64,000 nt of DNA from Brachyhypopomus gauderio. Its lineage: Eukaryota > Chordata > Actinopteri > Gymnotiformes > Hypopomidae. Positions 10,647-20,892 of this stretch are shown piece after piece. The stretch lies in NCBI RefSeq assembly GCF_052324685.1, contig NC_135222.1, forward strand, positions 15,322,373-15,386,372. Reading direction: 5' to 3'. Position numbers and translations under genes: made by a program. The notes beneath the pieces are model-generated. The model had not been told where the DNA came from, searched no databases, and saw only the letters and a program-made list of their open reading frames with translations. The stretch's first letter is position 1, and each line of letters opens with the position of its first letter.

Positions 10647-11552
10647 TAGAGAAAAAAGCAACTAAAATGGCGCCGACTTTAAACAGTAGAGCAGTGCGAC
10701 TGTGTTAATGAGCTCAGCTGGTTTATTCCAACGTGGTCAGAACAAAGAGTAATGGAGCTGGCTTAATAACTAAAAATTAATGTGGTGTGTCTGAGAATGG
10801 GGAAGACTACAAGTTGTCCATTAATCAGATAAATAAAAGATGGTGGCATGCACAGCAAAGAGAGCTTTGTATATACAAATCTTGATGAAGATTATGAAAA
10901 TAAAGTTAAACACATTCAGAATGTATTAACAGAAAGCTTGGTTAACTCTACAGTTCAAATAACTTTGCCCTTTTTTAAACTATGCCCAGCGGTTAGAGTC
11001 TCACGTGTTGAGGATTTGGGGTAGTGTCGTCATCCTCCCTGAATTAGGAGGGAATTTCCACCGCAGGTTCCTCGTTGATAAAGCGATGTCGTCCAGGTGT
11101 GCTGGGAAACGTCCTTCTGGATATGAAGTCCATGAATGAGAGTCTCGTTCACGGTTTAACTACAGGGAATTGATCGCCTTTGTTTCAGTCCGTGTGGCCG
11201 CGTTAACAAGCTTGATTGAAGTCGTTCGGTGAATCTGTTTCTGCGGTAACGTTGATCGGTTGCTCGTTAGATTACACCGTAACTCGGGCTAGTTAATTAA
11301 GTAATACGACTTTCAGCTGTTTGCTGTTAGTCGTAGCAAAGTTCGCGTGCTCTCAAACAAAACCGGAGAGAGAGAAATGGCGGAGCCATAGGTCTAACCT
11401 CGGTGTCAGTCAAACCAGAGAGAGAGAGATGAATGGCTGTCCAGGGTATTTAAACACCTGAACTGTAGACACACCCTTACTTCCGTCAAAGCAAGCTTGT
11501 TCCATGTGTTGCCAGTGGTACTGCCACCTGCTGGTTTAGCATGGTACCTACA

Positions 11553-11674
11553 TTTTTGTTAATTTAAGTATCCAAATCAAACAAAGTTAATGCTGTTTCC
11601 TTTTGGGATCAGTCGGGAAATAAAAGCCCCACATTAATTTTAGAGCGGTCTGGTTTGTGTGATTCCCTCCTACA
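11553..11674 (+). repeat. 3' LTR of Gypsy element 1, second segment
   Basis: Sequence just beyond the inserted element contains AATAAA (in GGGAAATAAAAGCC) and ends in CTCCTACA at 11674. Its CTACA end mirrors the TGTAG start at 2440, giving an LTR of about 558 bp once the insertion is set aside. The partner 5' LTR lies outside the window, so the joining is inferred. Confidence 0.5.
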
Positions 11675-12239
11675 CCTGGCCATATTATATAGTGATTAAT
11701 CTCACTGAAATCTTTAAATTAATCTAGATTAATCTATATTAAAATGGCTCATATGCGTGCTACCCAAGTAATGACTGAGATAGGGTTTCTTAATACAGAG
11801 GGTGCATTAGACCAGGGGCTCATTCTCCTGCATCAATGACTGCTTGAGAAAGCTGTTCTACTTTGAAGAAAAAAAATCTCAATCTCAATGCTCAATAAAA
11901 TGTAGGCTACTCGTGTTCAACGGTTTATTCAGTTAAACATGAATTTGTAAGCCTACATACTGTACATTAAAAGGGGTTGATAATATTTTTATTCAGCTAA
12001 ACATGATATTTTAAATGTAAACCAACATTTAGTACATTTAACCTCACGGACGTAATTGGGGGGGGGGGGGACTTTTTCAAAAGCCGGTTTTGGTCCTCTG
12101 CAGTTTTAACGGTTAAAAATAAATATTTAAATAGCGACGAATCTAGCGCTAGGACCATGCAGAAAACGACCGCTCCGAGCTCCGCTCTGCTAACACTTTA
12201 CGTTCCTAAAAATAAATTTTCCATGAAGCAAACCTGGCG
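11675..12239. other. Unassigned repeat-like sequence with a G13 run
   Basis: AT-rich stretch with a TTAATCTAGATTAATC-like repeat (about 11695-11745) and 13 consecutive G at 12058-12070. No gene seen. Confidence 0.4.
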
Positions 12240-13128
12240 TTCCTCCCAATCACGCCCCTCCAGGTGTCACTGTCATTGCCCACGTGAGCGTTGAAGTCCC
12301 CCAGTAGAACAATGGAGTCCCCTGTTGGAGCACTTCTCAGTACCCCTCCCAGAGACTCCAAGAAGGCTGAATTCTCTGTGCTGCTATTTGGTCCATAGGC
12401 ACAAACAATGGCCAGAGCCCTGCTCCCAACCCTAAGGCGAAGACAGGCAACCCTCTCGTTCACCGGGGTAAACTCCAACACATAACGACTAAGCTGGGGA
12501 GCTATGAGAACGCCCACACCAGCCCGCCGCCGTTCACCATGAGCAACTCCAGAGAAATGAAGAGTCCAGCCCCTCTCAAGGAGCTGGGTTCCAGAGCCCA
12601 TGCTGCGCGTAGAGGTAAGCCCAACTATCTCTAGCCGGTACCGCTCAGCCTCCCGCACAAGCTCGGGCTCTTTTCCCCCTAGTGTGGTGACATTCCATGT
12701 CCCAACAGCTAGCTGCCCTGTCCAAGGATCAGGCCGCCGAGGTCCCCGCCTTCGGCTGCCACCTAATCCACACTGCACCGGTCCCCTACGATAGCCTCTG
12801 CGAGTGGTGAACCCACAGGAGGTTGAGCCCACGTCACCAGTTTGGGGTGGGCAAAGGCCCGGCCACCAGGCACTCGCTTACGAGCCCCAACCCCGGGCCT
12901 GGCTCCAAGGTGGGGCCCCAGCTGCGCCATACCAGGCGACGTCACTGATCTTTTATTGATGTTGTTCATAGGGGGTCTTCGTGAACTGCTCTTAGTCTGG
13001 CTTGTCACCTAGGACCTGTTTGCCATGGGAGACCCTACCAGGGGACACAATGCCCCAGGCAACATAGCCCCCAGGATCATTCAAGCACGCAAACCCCTCC
13101 ACCACAGTAAGGTGGCAGTTCAAGGAGG
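12240..13128 (-). pseudogene. LINE 5' part with apurinic-type endonuclease domain
   Basis: On the minus strand a frame from 12832 to about 12240 encodes an exonuclease-endonuclease-phosphatase domain: [12 protein letters not shown] at the start, CAYGPNS in the middle and [10 protein letters not shown] near the end, where the Asp and His are catalytic in the family. The enzyme nicks target DNA to prime reverse transcription. Upstream GC-rich sequence to about 13128 looks like the 5' leader. The copy stops abruptly after IGRN and lacks reverse transcriptase. A LINE relic that keeps the 5' end and loses the 3' end is the reverse of ordinary 5' truncation, so a later break is likely. Confidence 0.75.
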
Positions 13129-13322
13129 AGCCCATTAGTACCAATTGTGCATTGTGTTAATGCCACAGCTTACCAAAGCATTGTTGCTGACCATGTCCAT
13201 CCCTTAATGGCTACAGCCTACCCATCTTCTGATAGCTACTTCCAGCAGGATAACATGCCATGTCATAAAGTGTGAATCATCTCAGACTGGTTCCTTGAAC
13301 ATGACGATGAGTTCACTGAAGT
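13129..13322 (+). pseudogene. Tc1/mariner transposase fragment
   Basis: Translation gives YFQQDNMPCHK followed by a stop and ISDWFLEHDDEF, the second catalytic Asp region of a Tc1-like transposase. No inverted ends seen. Same type as the element at 31857-32468. Confidence 0.6.
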
Positions 13323-13330
13323 GCATAGTG

Positions 13331-13806
13331 TGAAGAGGTCGGCAACTTTCTGCTGAGTTAATCACTATAGATATCCAAACTTCATTTGACCTTCAGATTA
13401 TCTCAAAAACAGAGAGCTTCATGGAATGGGTTTCCATGTTTGAGCAGTTGCATCTAAATCATACCAAGTGGGAACAGCTTGGAGCTGGCCCCTTCCTCTT
13501 CCAACATGCCTGTGCACCAGTGCACAAAGCAAGGTCCATAAAGACAAGGATGGCAGAATTTTGTGTGGATGACCTTGACTGGCCTGCACCTCAACCCGAT
13601 AAAACACATTTGGGATTAATTATAGTGGAGACTGATGCGCTTCTGGAAGAATGTAGACAGCCTTCCCAGAAGAGTTGAACCTGTTCTAGCTGAAAAGGGT
13701 GGACCAATGTCATATTGAACCCTATGGATTAAGAATGGGATGTCACTTAAGCTCATATGTGAGTCAAGGAAGGTGTAAAAGCGAATACTTTTGGCAATAT
13801 TGTGTA
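13331..13806 (+). mobile_element. Internally deleted Tc1/mariner element, 3' half
   Basis: Contains degenerate transposase text (FLFQHACAPVHKARS, LDWPAPQPDKTHLGL, ECRQPSQKS) in a frame at 13421-13678, and ends in GCGAATACTTTTGGCAATAT followed by TGTGTA, a known type of fish Tc1 end. The middle and N-terminus are deleted. The catalytic PDLNPIEH block is damaged. Confidence 0.65.
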
Positions 13807-14671
13807 TTTCACATTAATGAACTTCAAATGTAGAACCAACCCTATTTTTCTACCTAATTTCTGCAAAGACATGTACTATATGAAATAAGGACAATTCTGT
13901 CACATTTTATTTATTTATTAGATGCAATCGTGATAAACAGTGATGGCTTAGTTAGTGAAAAAGTAATCTGATTACTGGTTACTCCTTTTAAAAGTAACTT
14001 AGTTACGTTACTGATTACTTGATTTTAAAAGTAACTACGTTAGATTACAAGTTACTTTAGTAGTTACATTCAGCAGCAAAATAAATTTTTCCAATACTCA
14101 CTTTATTGGAAGTGCATTTTTAACAGTAACAATGTATTCAAGCAGGTTCGGTAACCGAGGCAGAAACTGCTTAATCCAAAAATCCTGAGGAGGGAAACTT
14201 TATTGATAACGCAACCCTGGTGCACACAGGCGCCGCCCCCCAGTGTCACTTAACACTAGAGCTCCTGAAAATTCAAGACTGTCAGGACATCACCCCTCCT
14301 TCCCCTCTGTCTTACCAGCAATTAGCAAGAACAAACATCACCCTTTATTATGTTAATTCACAGAGCAAGTCTGAGGCAGCAGTCTACTGCAGTCTACTAC
14401 TGCAGTCTACTACTGCTACTAATATCCTCTGTAAATATATTATATACTGCTAAATTTGTTGTATATCTGTCAATAAAGTATAGCACATGTATTTGTTTGA
14501 TCCTCTCACTGTCTTTATTGGGTATATTCTGTCTAGAATTAGATAGATAGCACCGCAATCATAATGCTAATTTCGGCTAGCAATGCCATGGGATTTCCAA
14601 TATAACATTAGCCTCAAGCTGTTGTTAGAGAAACAGTTGTCTCTACGTCTGCTGCTGCGTGCGCTTGAATT

Positions 14672-14673
<2 letters not shown>

Positions 14674-14755
<82 letters not shown>

Positions 14756-14775
14756 TAGATAGATAGATAGATAGA
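14674..14775. repeat. Microsatellites (AC)n, (TA)n, GA and GATA
   Basis: Runs of AC (about 14673-14694), TA (to about 14740), GA and GATA directly before the satellite array. Confidence 0.9.
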
Positions 14776-14850
14776 TTTTTCTTTTCAGTTAGGGGTATGC
14801 TCAGTTAGTATGAGCTGCTGTCTGTGGGTGTGTTCTTCAGTCATTATTAT
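14776..14850 (+). repeat. TTTTTCTTTTCAGT module, copy 1 of 3
   Basis: A block of about 75 bp starting TTTTTCTTTTCAGTTAGGGG and continuing through GAGCTGCTGTCTGTGGG to CTTCAGTCAT. It recurs at about 16379-16450 and 16574-16646, each time right after GATA repeats, and as a shortened piece at about 16770-16815. The four mark the edges of the satellite blocks. Confidence 0.8.
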
Positions 14851-14851
14851 G

Positions 14852-16291
14852 AACCATTATCACGGGTCCATAGTGTTCCCGTGAAACACATTATCATTAG
14901 CGTGGTATTGTCGTTATGAAGCATCCCAGATTTTCTTGTGTATGCACTTCAATAGTGCCACACATTTACATCGCTGAACCATTATCATAGTGTTCCCGTG
15001 AAAGACATTATCATTAGCGTGTTATTGTCGTTATGAAGCGTCCCAAAATTTCTTGTGTATGCACTTCAATAGCGCCACACATTTACATCGCTGAACCATT
15101 ATCACGGGTCCATAGTGTTCCCGTGAAACACATTATCATTAGCGTGGTATTGTCGTTATGAAGCGTCCCAGATTTTCTTGTGTATGCACTTCAATAGCGC
15201 CACACATTTACATCGCTGAACCATTATCACGGGTCTATATTGTTCCCGTGAAACACATTATCATTAGCGTGTTATTGTCGTTATGAAGCGTCCCAGATTT
15301 TCTTGTGTATGCACTTCAATAGCGCCACACATTTACATCGCTGAACCATTATCACGGGTCCATAGTGTTCCCGTGAAACACATTATCATTAGCGTGTTAT
15401 TGTCGTTATGAAGCGTCCCAGATTTTCTTGTGTATGCACTTCAATAGCGCCACACATTTACATCGCAGAACCATTATCACGGGTCCATAGTGTTCCCGTG
15501 AAACACATTATCATTAGCGTGGTATTGTCGTTATGAAGCGTCCCAGATTTTCTTGTGTATGCACTTCAATAGCGCCACACATTTACATCGCTGAACCATT
15601 ATCACGGGTCTATATTGTTCCCGTGAAACACATTATCATTAGCGTGTTATTGTCGTTATGAAGCGTCCCAGATTTTCTTGTGTATGCACTTCAATAGCGC
15701 CACACATTTACATCGCTGAACCATTATCACGGGTCCATAGTGTTCCCGTGAAACACATTATCATTAGCGTGTTATTGTCGTTATGAAGCGTCCCAGATTT
15801 TCTTGTGTATGCACTTCAATAGCGCCACACATTTACATCGCAGAACCATTATCACGGGTCCATAGTGTTCCCGTGAAACACATTATCATTAGCGTGGTAT
15901 TGTCGTTATGAAGCGTCCCAGATTTTCTTGTGTATGCACTTCAATAGCGCCACACATTTACATCGCTGAACCATTATCACGGGTCTATATTGTTCCCGTG
16001 AAACACATTATCATTAGCGTGGTATTGTCGTTATGAAGCGTCCCAGATTTTCTTGTGTATGCACTTCAATAGCGCCACACATTTACATCGCAGAACCATT
16101 ATCACGGGTCCATAGTGTTCCCGTGAAACACATTATCATTAGCGTGGTATTGTCGTTATGAAGCGTCCCAGATTTTCTTGTGTATGCACTTCAATAGCGC
16201 CACACATTTACATCGCTGAACCATTATCACGGGTCCATAGTGTTCCCGTGAAACACATTATCATTAGCGTGTTATTGTCGTTATGAAGCGT
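14852..16291 (+). repeat. 125-bp satellite, about 12 tandem copies with 375-bp higher-order pattern
   Basis: Unit begins GAACCATTATCACGGG and recurs at 15093, 15218, 15343, 15468, 15593 and so on, exactly 125 bp apart. Diagnostic variants (CCATAG or TCTATAT; GTGGTATT or GTGTTATT; CTGAA or CAGAA) repeat in a three-unit order: copies 3-5 match copies 6-8 and partly 9-10. Each unit contains CACGGG and CCCGTG 11 nt apart, able to form a small hairpin; the second copy has lost the left arm. No coding potential. Confidence 0.92.
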
Positions 16292-16305
16292 CGATAGATA
16301 GATAG

Positions 16306-16371
<66 letters not shown>

Positions 16372-16502
16372 TAGATAGATTTTTCTTTTCAGTGAGGGGT
16401 ATGTTCAGTTAGTATGAGCTGCTGTCTGTGGGTGTGTTCTTCAGTCATGATAGAAGCTGAAACACATTATCATTAGCGTGGTATTGGCGTTATTTATGAA
16501 GC

Positions 16503-16550
<48 letters not shown>

Positions 16551-16572
16551 TAAATAGATAGATAGATAGATA
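16292..16572. repeat. GATA and TA microsatellites closing the satellite array
   Basis: GATA runs, a (TA)n tract (about 16308-16368), another copy of the TTTTTCTTTTCAGT module, a partial satellite piece (AACACATTATCATTAGCG, about 16459-16500) and a long GATA run (about 16503-16572). Confidence 0.85.
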
Positions 16573-16886
16573 GATTTTTCTTTTCAGTTAGGGGTATGTT
16601 CAGTTAGTATGAGCTGCTGTCTGTGGGTGTGTTCTTCAGTCATGATAGAAGCAGGAATAGCGCCACATTTCAATAGCGCAACACATTTACATATTTGAAC
16701 CATTATCACGGGTCCCATGTATGTATGTCATTAGCGTGGTTTCGGCGTTATGTATGAAGCGTCCCAGATTTACATTTGTATGAGCTGCTGTGGGTGTGTT
16801 CTTCAGAGTCATGATAAAAGCAGAAACACAAATGCTGGTGACTTACATTTTCCTTACTATCCTGTGTGGAGAAGACGGAAAACACT

Positions 16887-17262
16887 ATGGCGCACCAGAG
16901 GAGGTACACTGCTAAAGAACTTGCGACCATCCTTACAAACGTGGACTGCTGCGAGTCCGATGGGGGAGAGGAACTTTCTTGCTGTAGTTTTACCAGCGAT
17001 TCATCGGATGAAGACACAAACTTTTCATCGGATGAGGTAAAGAAGAGCCCTCCAAGAAAGAGGAATCGTACACAGGCCGACACCACACCTGGACCAAGCG
17101 CTACACAGGCCGACACCACACCTGGACCAAGCACTTCTACACAGGCTGTACGGGCAAAAGACGGTACTGTGTGGGAGAAGGTTGACATCACACGCTCTCA
17201 TGTCAGCCGTTTGCCCAATTCATCATTCGTTGAGCCGGCTGGGCCTACAGAACATGCCAAGG
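16887..17262 (+). pseudogene. piggyBac-type transposase, N-terminal exon
   Basis: The frame gives MAHQRRYTAKELATILTN, an acidic Ser/Asp-rich stretch (SSDEDTNFSSDE), a basic PPRKRNR segment, two copies of TQADTTPGPS, then DGTVWEKVDITRS and VEPAGPTEHAK. The last part resembles the start of the piggyBac transposase domain (a W-V block, then GPT). It ends at AAGGTATAG near 17262, which could be a splice donor or simply a stop. A Cys-containing stretch near 17505-17560 and an ARG/CYS-rich one near 17700-17790 may be remains of the C-terminal zinc domain. The catalytic region is missing. Confidence 0.5.
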
Positions 17263-17265
17263 TAT

Positions 17266-17466
17266 AGTAACGTAATATTTTTTGCAGTGTTTATGCTTGT
17301 GTTTGACTGATATTTCGTACGTGCAATTAACCTTGCGTCATTTATTTATTTTTACTCATACAACGTAGTAACGTAATATTCTTTGCAGTGTTTATGCTTG
17401 TGTTTGACTGATATTTCGTACATGTAATTAACCTTGCGTCATTTATTTATTTTTACTCATACAACG
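17266..17466 (+). repeat. Tandem duplication of about 100 bp
   Basis: Sequence starting GTAACGTAATATT and ending CTCATACAACGTA appears twice in a row with few changes, just after the transposase-like exon. A shorter repeat (CAAAATGTAAGGTGTAC) occurs near 17472 and 17651. Confidence 0.85.
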
Positions 17467-18394
17467 TAGTTCAAAATGTAAGGTGTACTTTGAATTGTTC
17501 TCCACAGAATCAACGCGTGTGTTGCATGCGGCGAGTACACCTGGCGAATACACCCTGGCTGTGTAGCAAGTGTTAGCTACAACTACATGAAGGTACGTTG
17601 ATAAGTATATGTGGTGGTACATATTTTTTTGTCTTCTGAAAGATCTTATTCAAAATGTAAGGTGTACTTTGAATTGTTCTTCAGTGTGGCATCGCCATCA
17701 TGGACCAGAAGGTTCAAATACCCCGCGAGCACTAGACGCACTTACACCTGTCGACATCATGGAAAGGAAAGTTCAAAAACACTGCGAGCACAAGAGGCAC
17801 ACATACACACTATAATCTCCTATCGCTTTTTATAATCTCCAATAATCTCTTCTTTCTGTTCCAGAGTCACACTTCACCACACCCGGAATGGACATTCCAC
17901 TTCAAGAAACCCGGAATAGACATCCATATTTGATCAGAATAAAGTTGTTTTGCAGCACATGAATTTGTTTTCCTGTCTTTTCCTCTCCTTTTCCAGCCTG
18001 CTGTTTAGATCACAATATTTATCAGTGATGCAGTGATGCAACGCGATCACGCTAATTTCCGCTAGCCATATGATGAGATTTCCTATATAACATTAGCATC
18101 AAGCTAATTGCGCCTAATAATTTCTTAGCTTTTCAAACGCGAATTCAAACGCGGAATCAGAAAGTGTTCGATTACAACAAATATTATACAGTATAGTATA
18201 GGAAATATACAAAGAGCAAGATTCAAACAATTTTATTTATTTTTATAGTTTGATGGGACTCATTACAGAAACTTGTCGTCTCTACGTGCGCTTGAATTGT
18301 AACTTTTGAAACACGAGTCTACAAATTTTCCGCTGTTTGTTGTAGCATCGGTAACATATACCGACTTTGTAACCTTGAAAAGTTTTTCGTGAAG

Positions 18395-18485
18395 TCGTAT
18401 GAGCTTGGGGGTGAGCCAGTGCTTTGGCAGGCGTATGAGCTTGGGGGAGAGCCAGGGCTTTGGCAGGCGTATGAGCTGGGGGTGA
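18395..18485 (+). repeat. Subterminal repeat of about 34 bp, near three copies
   Basis: The unit CGTATGAGCTTGGGGG with GAGCCAG and CTTTGGCAG is repeated near the right end of the piggyBac-like element. Subterminal repeats are common transposase-binding sites; that role is inferred here. Confidence 0.75.
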
Positions 18486-18689
18486 GCCGCTTCCACCGCA
18501 TTACCAAGACAATGGGCGTTAATCCCTTCACAGCAGGGGAGTGGGCTACATGGACCTTACCAAGCCTTGTGAAAATTTTCGCTTCTCTAGGAGCTCTAGT
18601 GTTAAAGGGCTAAGACACCTTGAATGGCCAAGTGCCTGTCCGTTAGGGAATTTGCCGTGAAAAGTAGTAGTCACTACAGTATCTCCTGA

Positions 18690-18955
18690 CATTCTGTGTG
18701 TGTAGCTGCGCGGTATTATTTGTAAATTTATTTGTAAACGTAATACAAGCGAACTGTTCAGTCAGACAGCTATTTGTTGTGAAATGAAATACAATTACAA
18801 TTTCAAGCAAGTTTACGTAGGCTACGTTAGCCAAAATTCCAGCACTTTTCAAACGTGGAACACAATGCAACATTAAAATTCTTCAGGTAAATGTTCCTTC
18901 CATTGTTTTTGAGGGGTATTTCTTTATACTACCACATATCGTTACAGGAGGACAC
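18690..18955 (-). repeat. Shared hAT module, left part (inverted copy)
   Basis: Reads on the minus strand like 6190-6400 and 30025-30160: an AACATTTACCTGA block, then TTTGAAAAGTGCTGGAATTT, then a TTTCACAACAAAT block. Confidence 0.6.
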
Positions 18956-19254
18956 TGCAAAAAATTACTTGTAAAACTTGCTCGCGCTCTCACAGGGTTG
19001 CACGCATCGTGCGGAGTCGAGCGCTACGGTCACACGCAAAAGTAGAACTGAGCCAAGAAGAAAGCTAAAATATATATTTTTACTAGGGAAAATAAAAATA
19101 GTAACGCACAGTTACTTGGATAAGTAACTTTAATCTGGTTACTGGACTGGAAATAGTAGCGCGTTATATTACTCGTTACCGAAAAAAGTGGTAAGATTAG
19201 AGTAACACGTTACTAAGTAGATAGTCTATCACCAGATAGTTGATTAGATTATAG

Positions 19255-19959
19255 CAGTAGCGAACCGTGACCATCAAACCTTGGCCCGCTCCCATCCCCC
19301 CCCAAAAAAGTACAGCTCCCAAAAAAATTGAGACGACAGTACAGCTTTAAGAACGCAATAAACAATAATATCTGTACTAGATAACTTCTTAAGCAAAATA
19401 AGGTTCCAACAAAATAAGGTTCACAGCTCCGTGTTCCTCGGGAGCGGAATATGTAAACAACGCGCACGAGGGCATCAAAGCACTGAATCGAAACTAGCTA
19501 GCGGTGGTACGCTAACGACAGCTAGCGTCGCCACAGCGGGTGGAAATTATCATACAGTTAAGCCCGCCCACTAAGAGGGAAGATATGATCGGTCAATTTT
19601 ACTGTCATTTGAAACTGCTATTGCGCTGAATTATAACTGCCAGGCTCTCTGTAAACGAACAGCGGGCATCACAGTCCTGATAGGGGGAGACAGGCTCACA
19701 GGCTTCCACTTAACCCCTCACCTTCCAACACAGATTGAATAGACATGGTTGAATAATTTATTTGCTTATATTTTTGTAATTGTTTAGATGTCAATTGTCA
19801 AACTGTAAGTAGATAAAATAAAATTGGATAAATTATATTATATATATTTATGTTTTAAGAATATTTTTTGGCCCTCTGAGAGGGCGTAGAGGGCCCAGTG
19901 GTTCATGGGCAAAGGGTTTTATGGTAAATTGGGGCACTGGTGCTATCATCCCGTCACTG
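19255..19959. mobile_element. hAT-type MITE relic
   Basis: Starts CAGTAGCGAACCGTGACC and contains blocks found again at 23583-23729: GCTAGCGGTGGTACGCTAACG, then AAATAAAATTGGATAAATTA and CTCTGAGAGGGCGTAGAGGG. The right edge (CACTG at 19959) is uncertain and no duplication was found. Confidence 0.45.
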
Positions 19960-20470
19960 CACATGATCACTCAAGTTGGTTGACAGTGTAGTTGATGGAA
20001 GCTCCCAAGTCTGCGTTACCTTTGGGTTCCGCCCTTTTAGCTAGGCTGTAATAATTTAATGCCAGGGTTGCTGCCACACTCCAGAAATGTTTAAAATACC
20101 TCTGTCCCACATGTAATCCCATACAGAGCTTCTTTCTTTTCCATATGGCTGCCCTCCTACCTGAGAAATACTGAGACATGGAGAGACAAGCCTTTCCTGC
20201 TATCCACCCTGGGCCAGCCATCTCCTGCCTAACCAGCTATGGATAAAGGATCAACCCACTGCCCTGGCCCCTCTTACCAACCCAAATTCTTCCCTGCTGT
20301 GGCTGCATCTCCACGGCCCTGGAATATTACTGGCCATCAAGAAGTCTAGAACTCTTAAGAATAAGAATTACACAGAGAACACTTTTATAAATACACACAG
20401 ATTAGAATTATTTATCATTCCCATCACTTCTTTATTTATGCATCTCTAATTATTGTTATCATGGTGATCA
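19960..20470. other. Probable LINE 3' region upstream of the solo LTR
   Basis: No gene. It leads without a break, apart from the solo LTR insertion, into the LINE 3' tail at 20893-21085, so it is probably the same LINE relic. Confidence 0.35.
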
Positions 20471-20475
20471 GCATC

Positions 20476-20887
20476 TGTCATGGTGGGTCAGCCCAGACGC
20501 CGCCAGAGGGCGCATGCACACATTCCTTCCTCCACACACACACCCACTCCGACTCTGCGTACGCCCTCTCACTCCCGGTGACTCCCTCACTCTCAATCAC
20601 CAGAGTATTAGCACCTGGCACTAATTGGACTCGGGCTCTTTAAATCCTCACAGGTCATGCTGTCCAGTGCTGCGCATACAGCCTGCACCCCTCGCCTCGC
20701 TATGAGAGAACGCCTGCTCATCGCTGGATCTGCCATATGCTCTTGGATGCATTACTTACCTTTGTTTACTTAAGTATTCTGTTGTGTTTCATCTGCCAAG
20801 TGGCCTGAGTGTTTCTGTTATCGTTATGGATAATAAAGCCTTTTGCTCGCAGCTTCTGCTTCCTGCTGCCTCTTTCCCCGCATCACA
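20476..20887 (+). repeat. Solo LTR with 5-bp target duplication
   Basis: 412 bp starting TGTCATGGTGGG and ending GCATCACA, flanked by GCATC on both sides (20471-20475 and 20888-20892). It has AATAAA near 20830. TG..CA ends with a 5-bp duplication show an LTR retrotransposon that lost its body by LTR-LTR recombination. It interrupts a LINE tail. Confidence 0.85.
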
Positions 20888-20892
20888 GCATC

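Larger units (their letters stand above)
2876..11552 (-). mobile_element. Antisense gag-only LTR retrotransposon (non-autonomous candidate)
   Basis: Two long direct repeats (2876-4195 and 9149-11552) flank about 5 kb whose reading frames all run on the minus strand. In that orientation the element has an LTR beginning TGTAGG and ending CCTACA, a primer-binding site 4 nt after the 5' LTR, gag-like frames, and a polypurine tract touching the 3' LTR. I find no protease, reverse transcriptase, RNase H or integrase motif between the LTRs. It is therefore probably mobilised in trans by a related element. Target duplication is not clear (TCTTT left, TTTTT right). Two DNA transposons later landed in it. 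Confidence 0.8.
9149..11552 (-). repeat. LTR (5' LTR in element orientation), interrupted
   Basis: Begins TGTAGGGG at 9149 and ends GGTACCTACA at 11552 on the plus strand, giving 6-bp inverted ends TGTAGG/CCTACA. It aligns with 2876-4195 on both sides of a 1,086-bp insert at 9561-10646. Without the insert it is about 1.32 kb. Confidence 0.85.
14254..18601 (+). mobile_element. piggyBac-like element carrying satellite DNA
   Basis: TTAA flanks both sides (14250-14253 and 18602-18605) and the ends are a perfect 13-bp inverted repeat, CACTAGAGCTCCT. Both features fit the piggyBac superfamily. Inside are an N-terminal transposase-like exon (16887-17262), microsatellites, a 12-copy 125-bp satellite, a direct duplication (17266-17466) and a subterminal 34-bp repeat. 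Sequence near 14550-14670 is repeated near 18045-18300. No DDD catalytic core is visible, so it is defective. Confidence 0.7.
13941..19215. mobile_element. Outer DNA-transposon shell with AGTAACT-rich ends
   Basis: The left end (13941-14090) is rich in AGTAAC/GTTACT words, for example AGTAATCTGATTACTGG. The right end (about 19070-19215) reads back as a diverged inverted counterpart, with AAGTAACTTTAATCTGG. Such ends belong to a widespread fish non-autonomous DNA transposon class. The piggyBac-like element at 14254-18601 sits between them. Exact termini and target duplication were not found. Confidence 0.45.

Noticed and set aside
14852-16291. The regular 125-bp array as a CRISPR array
   Set aside because: There are no spacers: the whole 125-bp unit repeats, the DNA is clearly vertebrate, and no cas gene is present.
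16503-16572. GATA repeats as a sex-chromosome marker
   Set aside because: GATA repeats mark sex chromosomes in some vertebrates, but one short tract in a transposon does not support that here.
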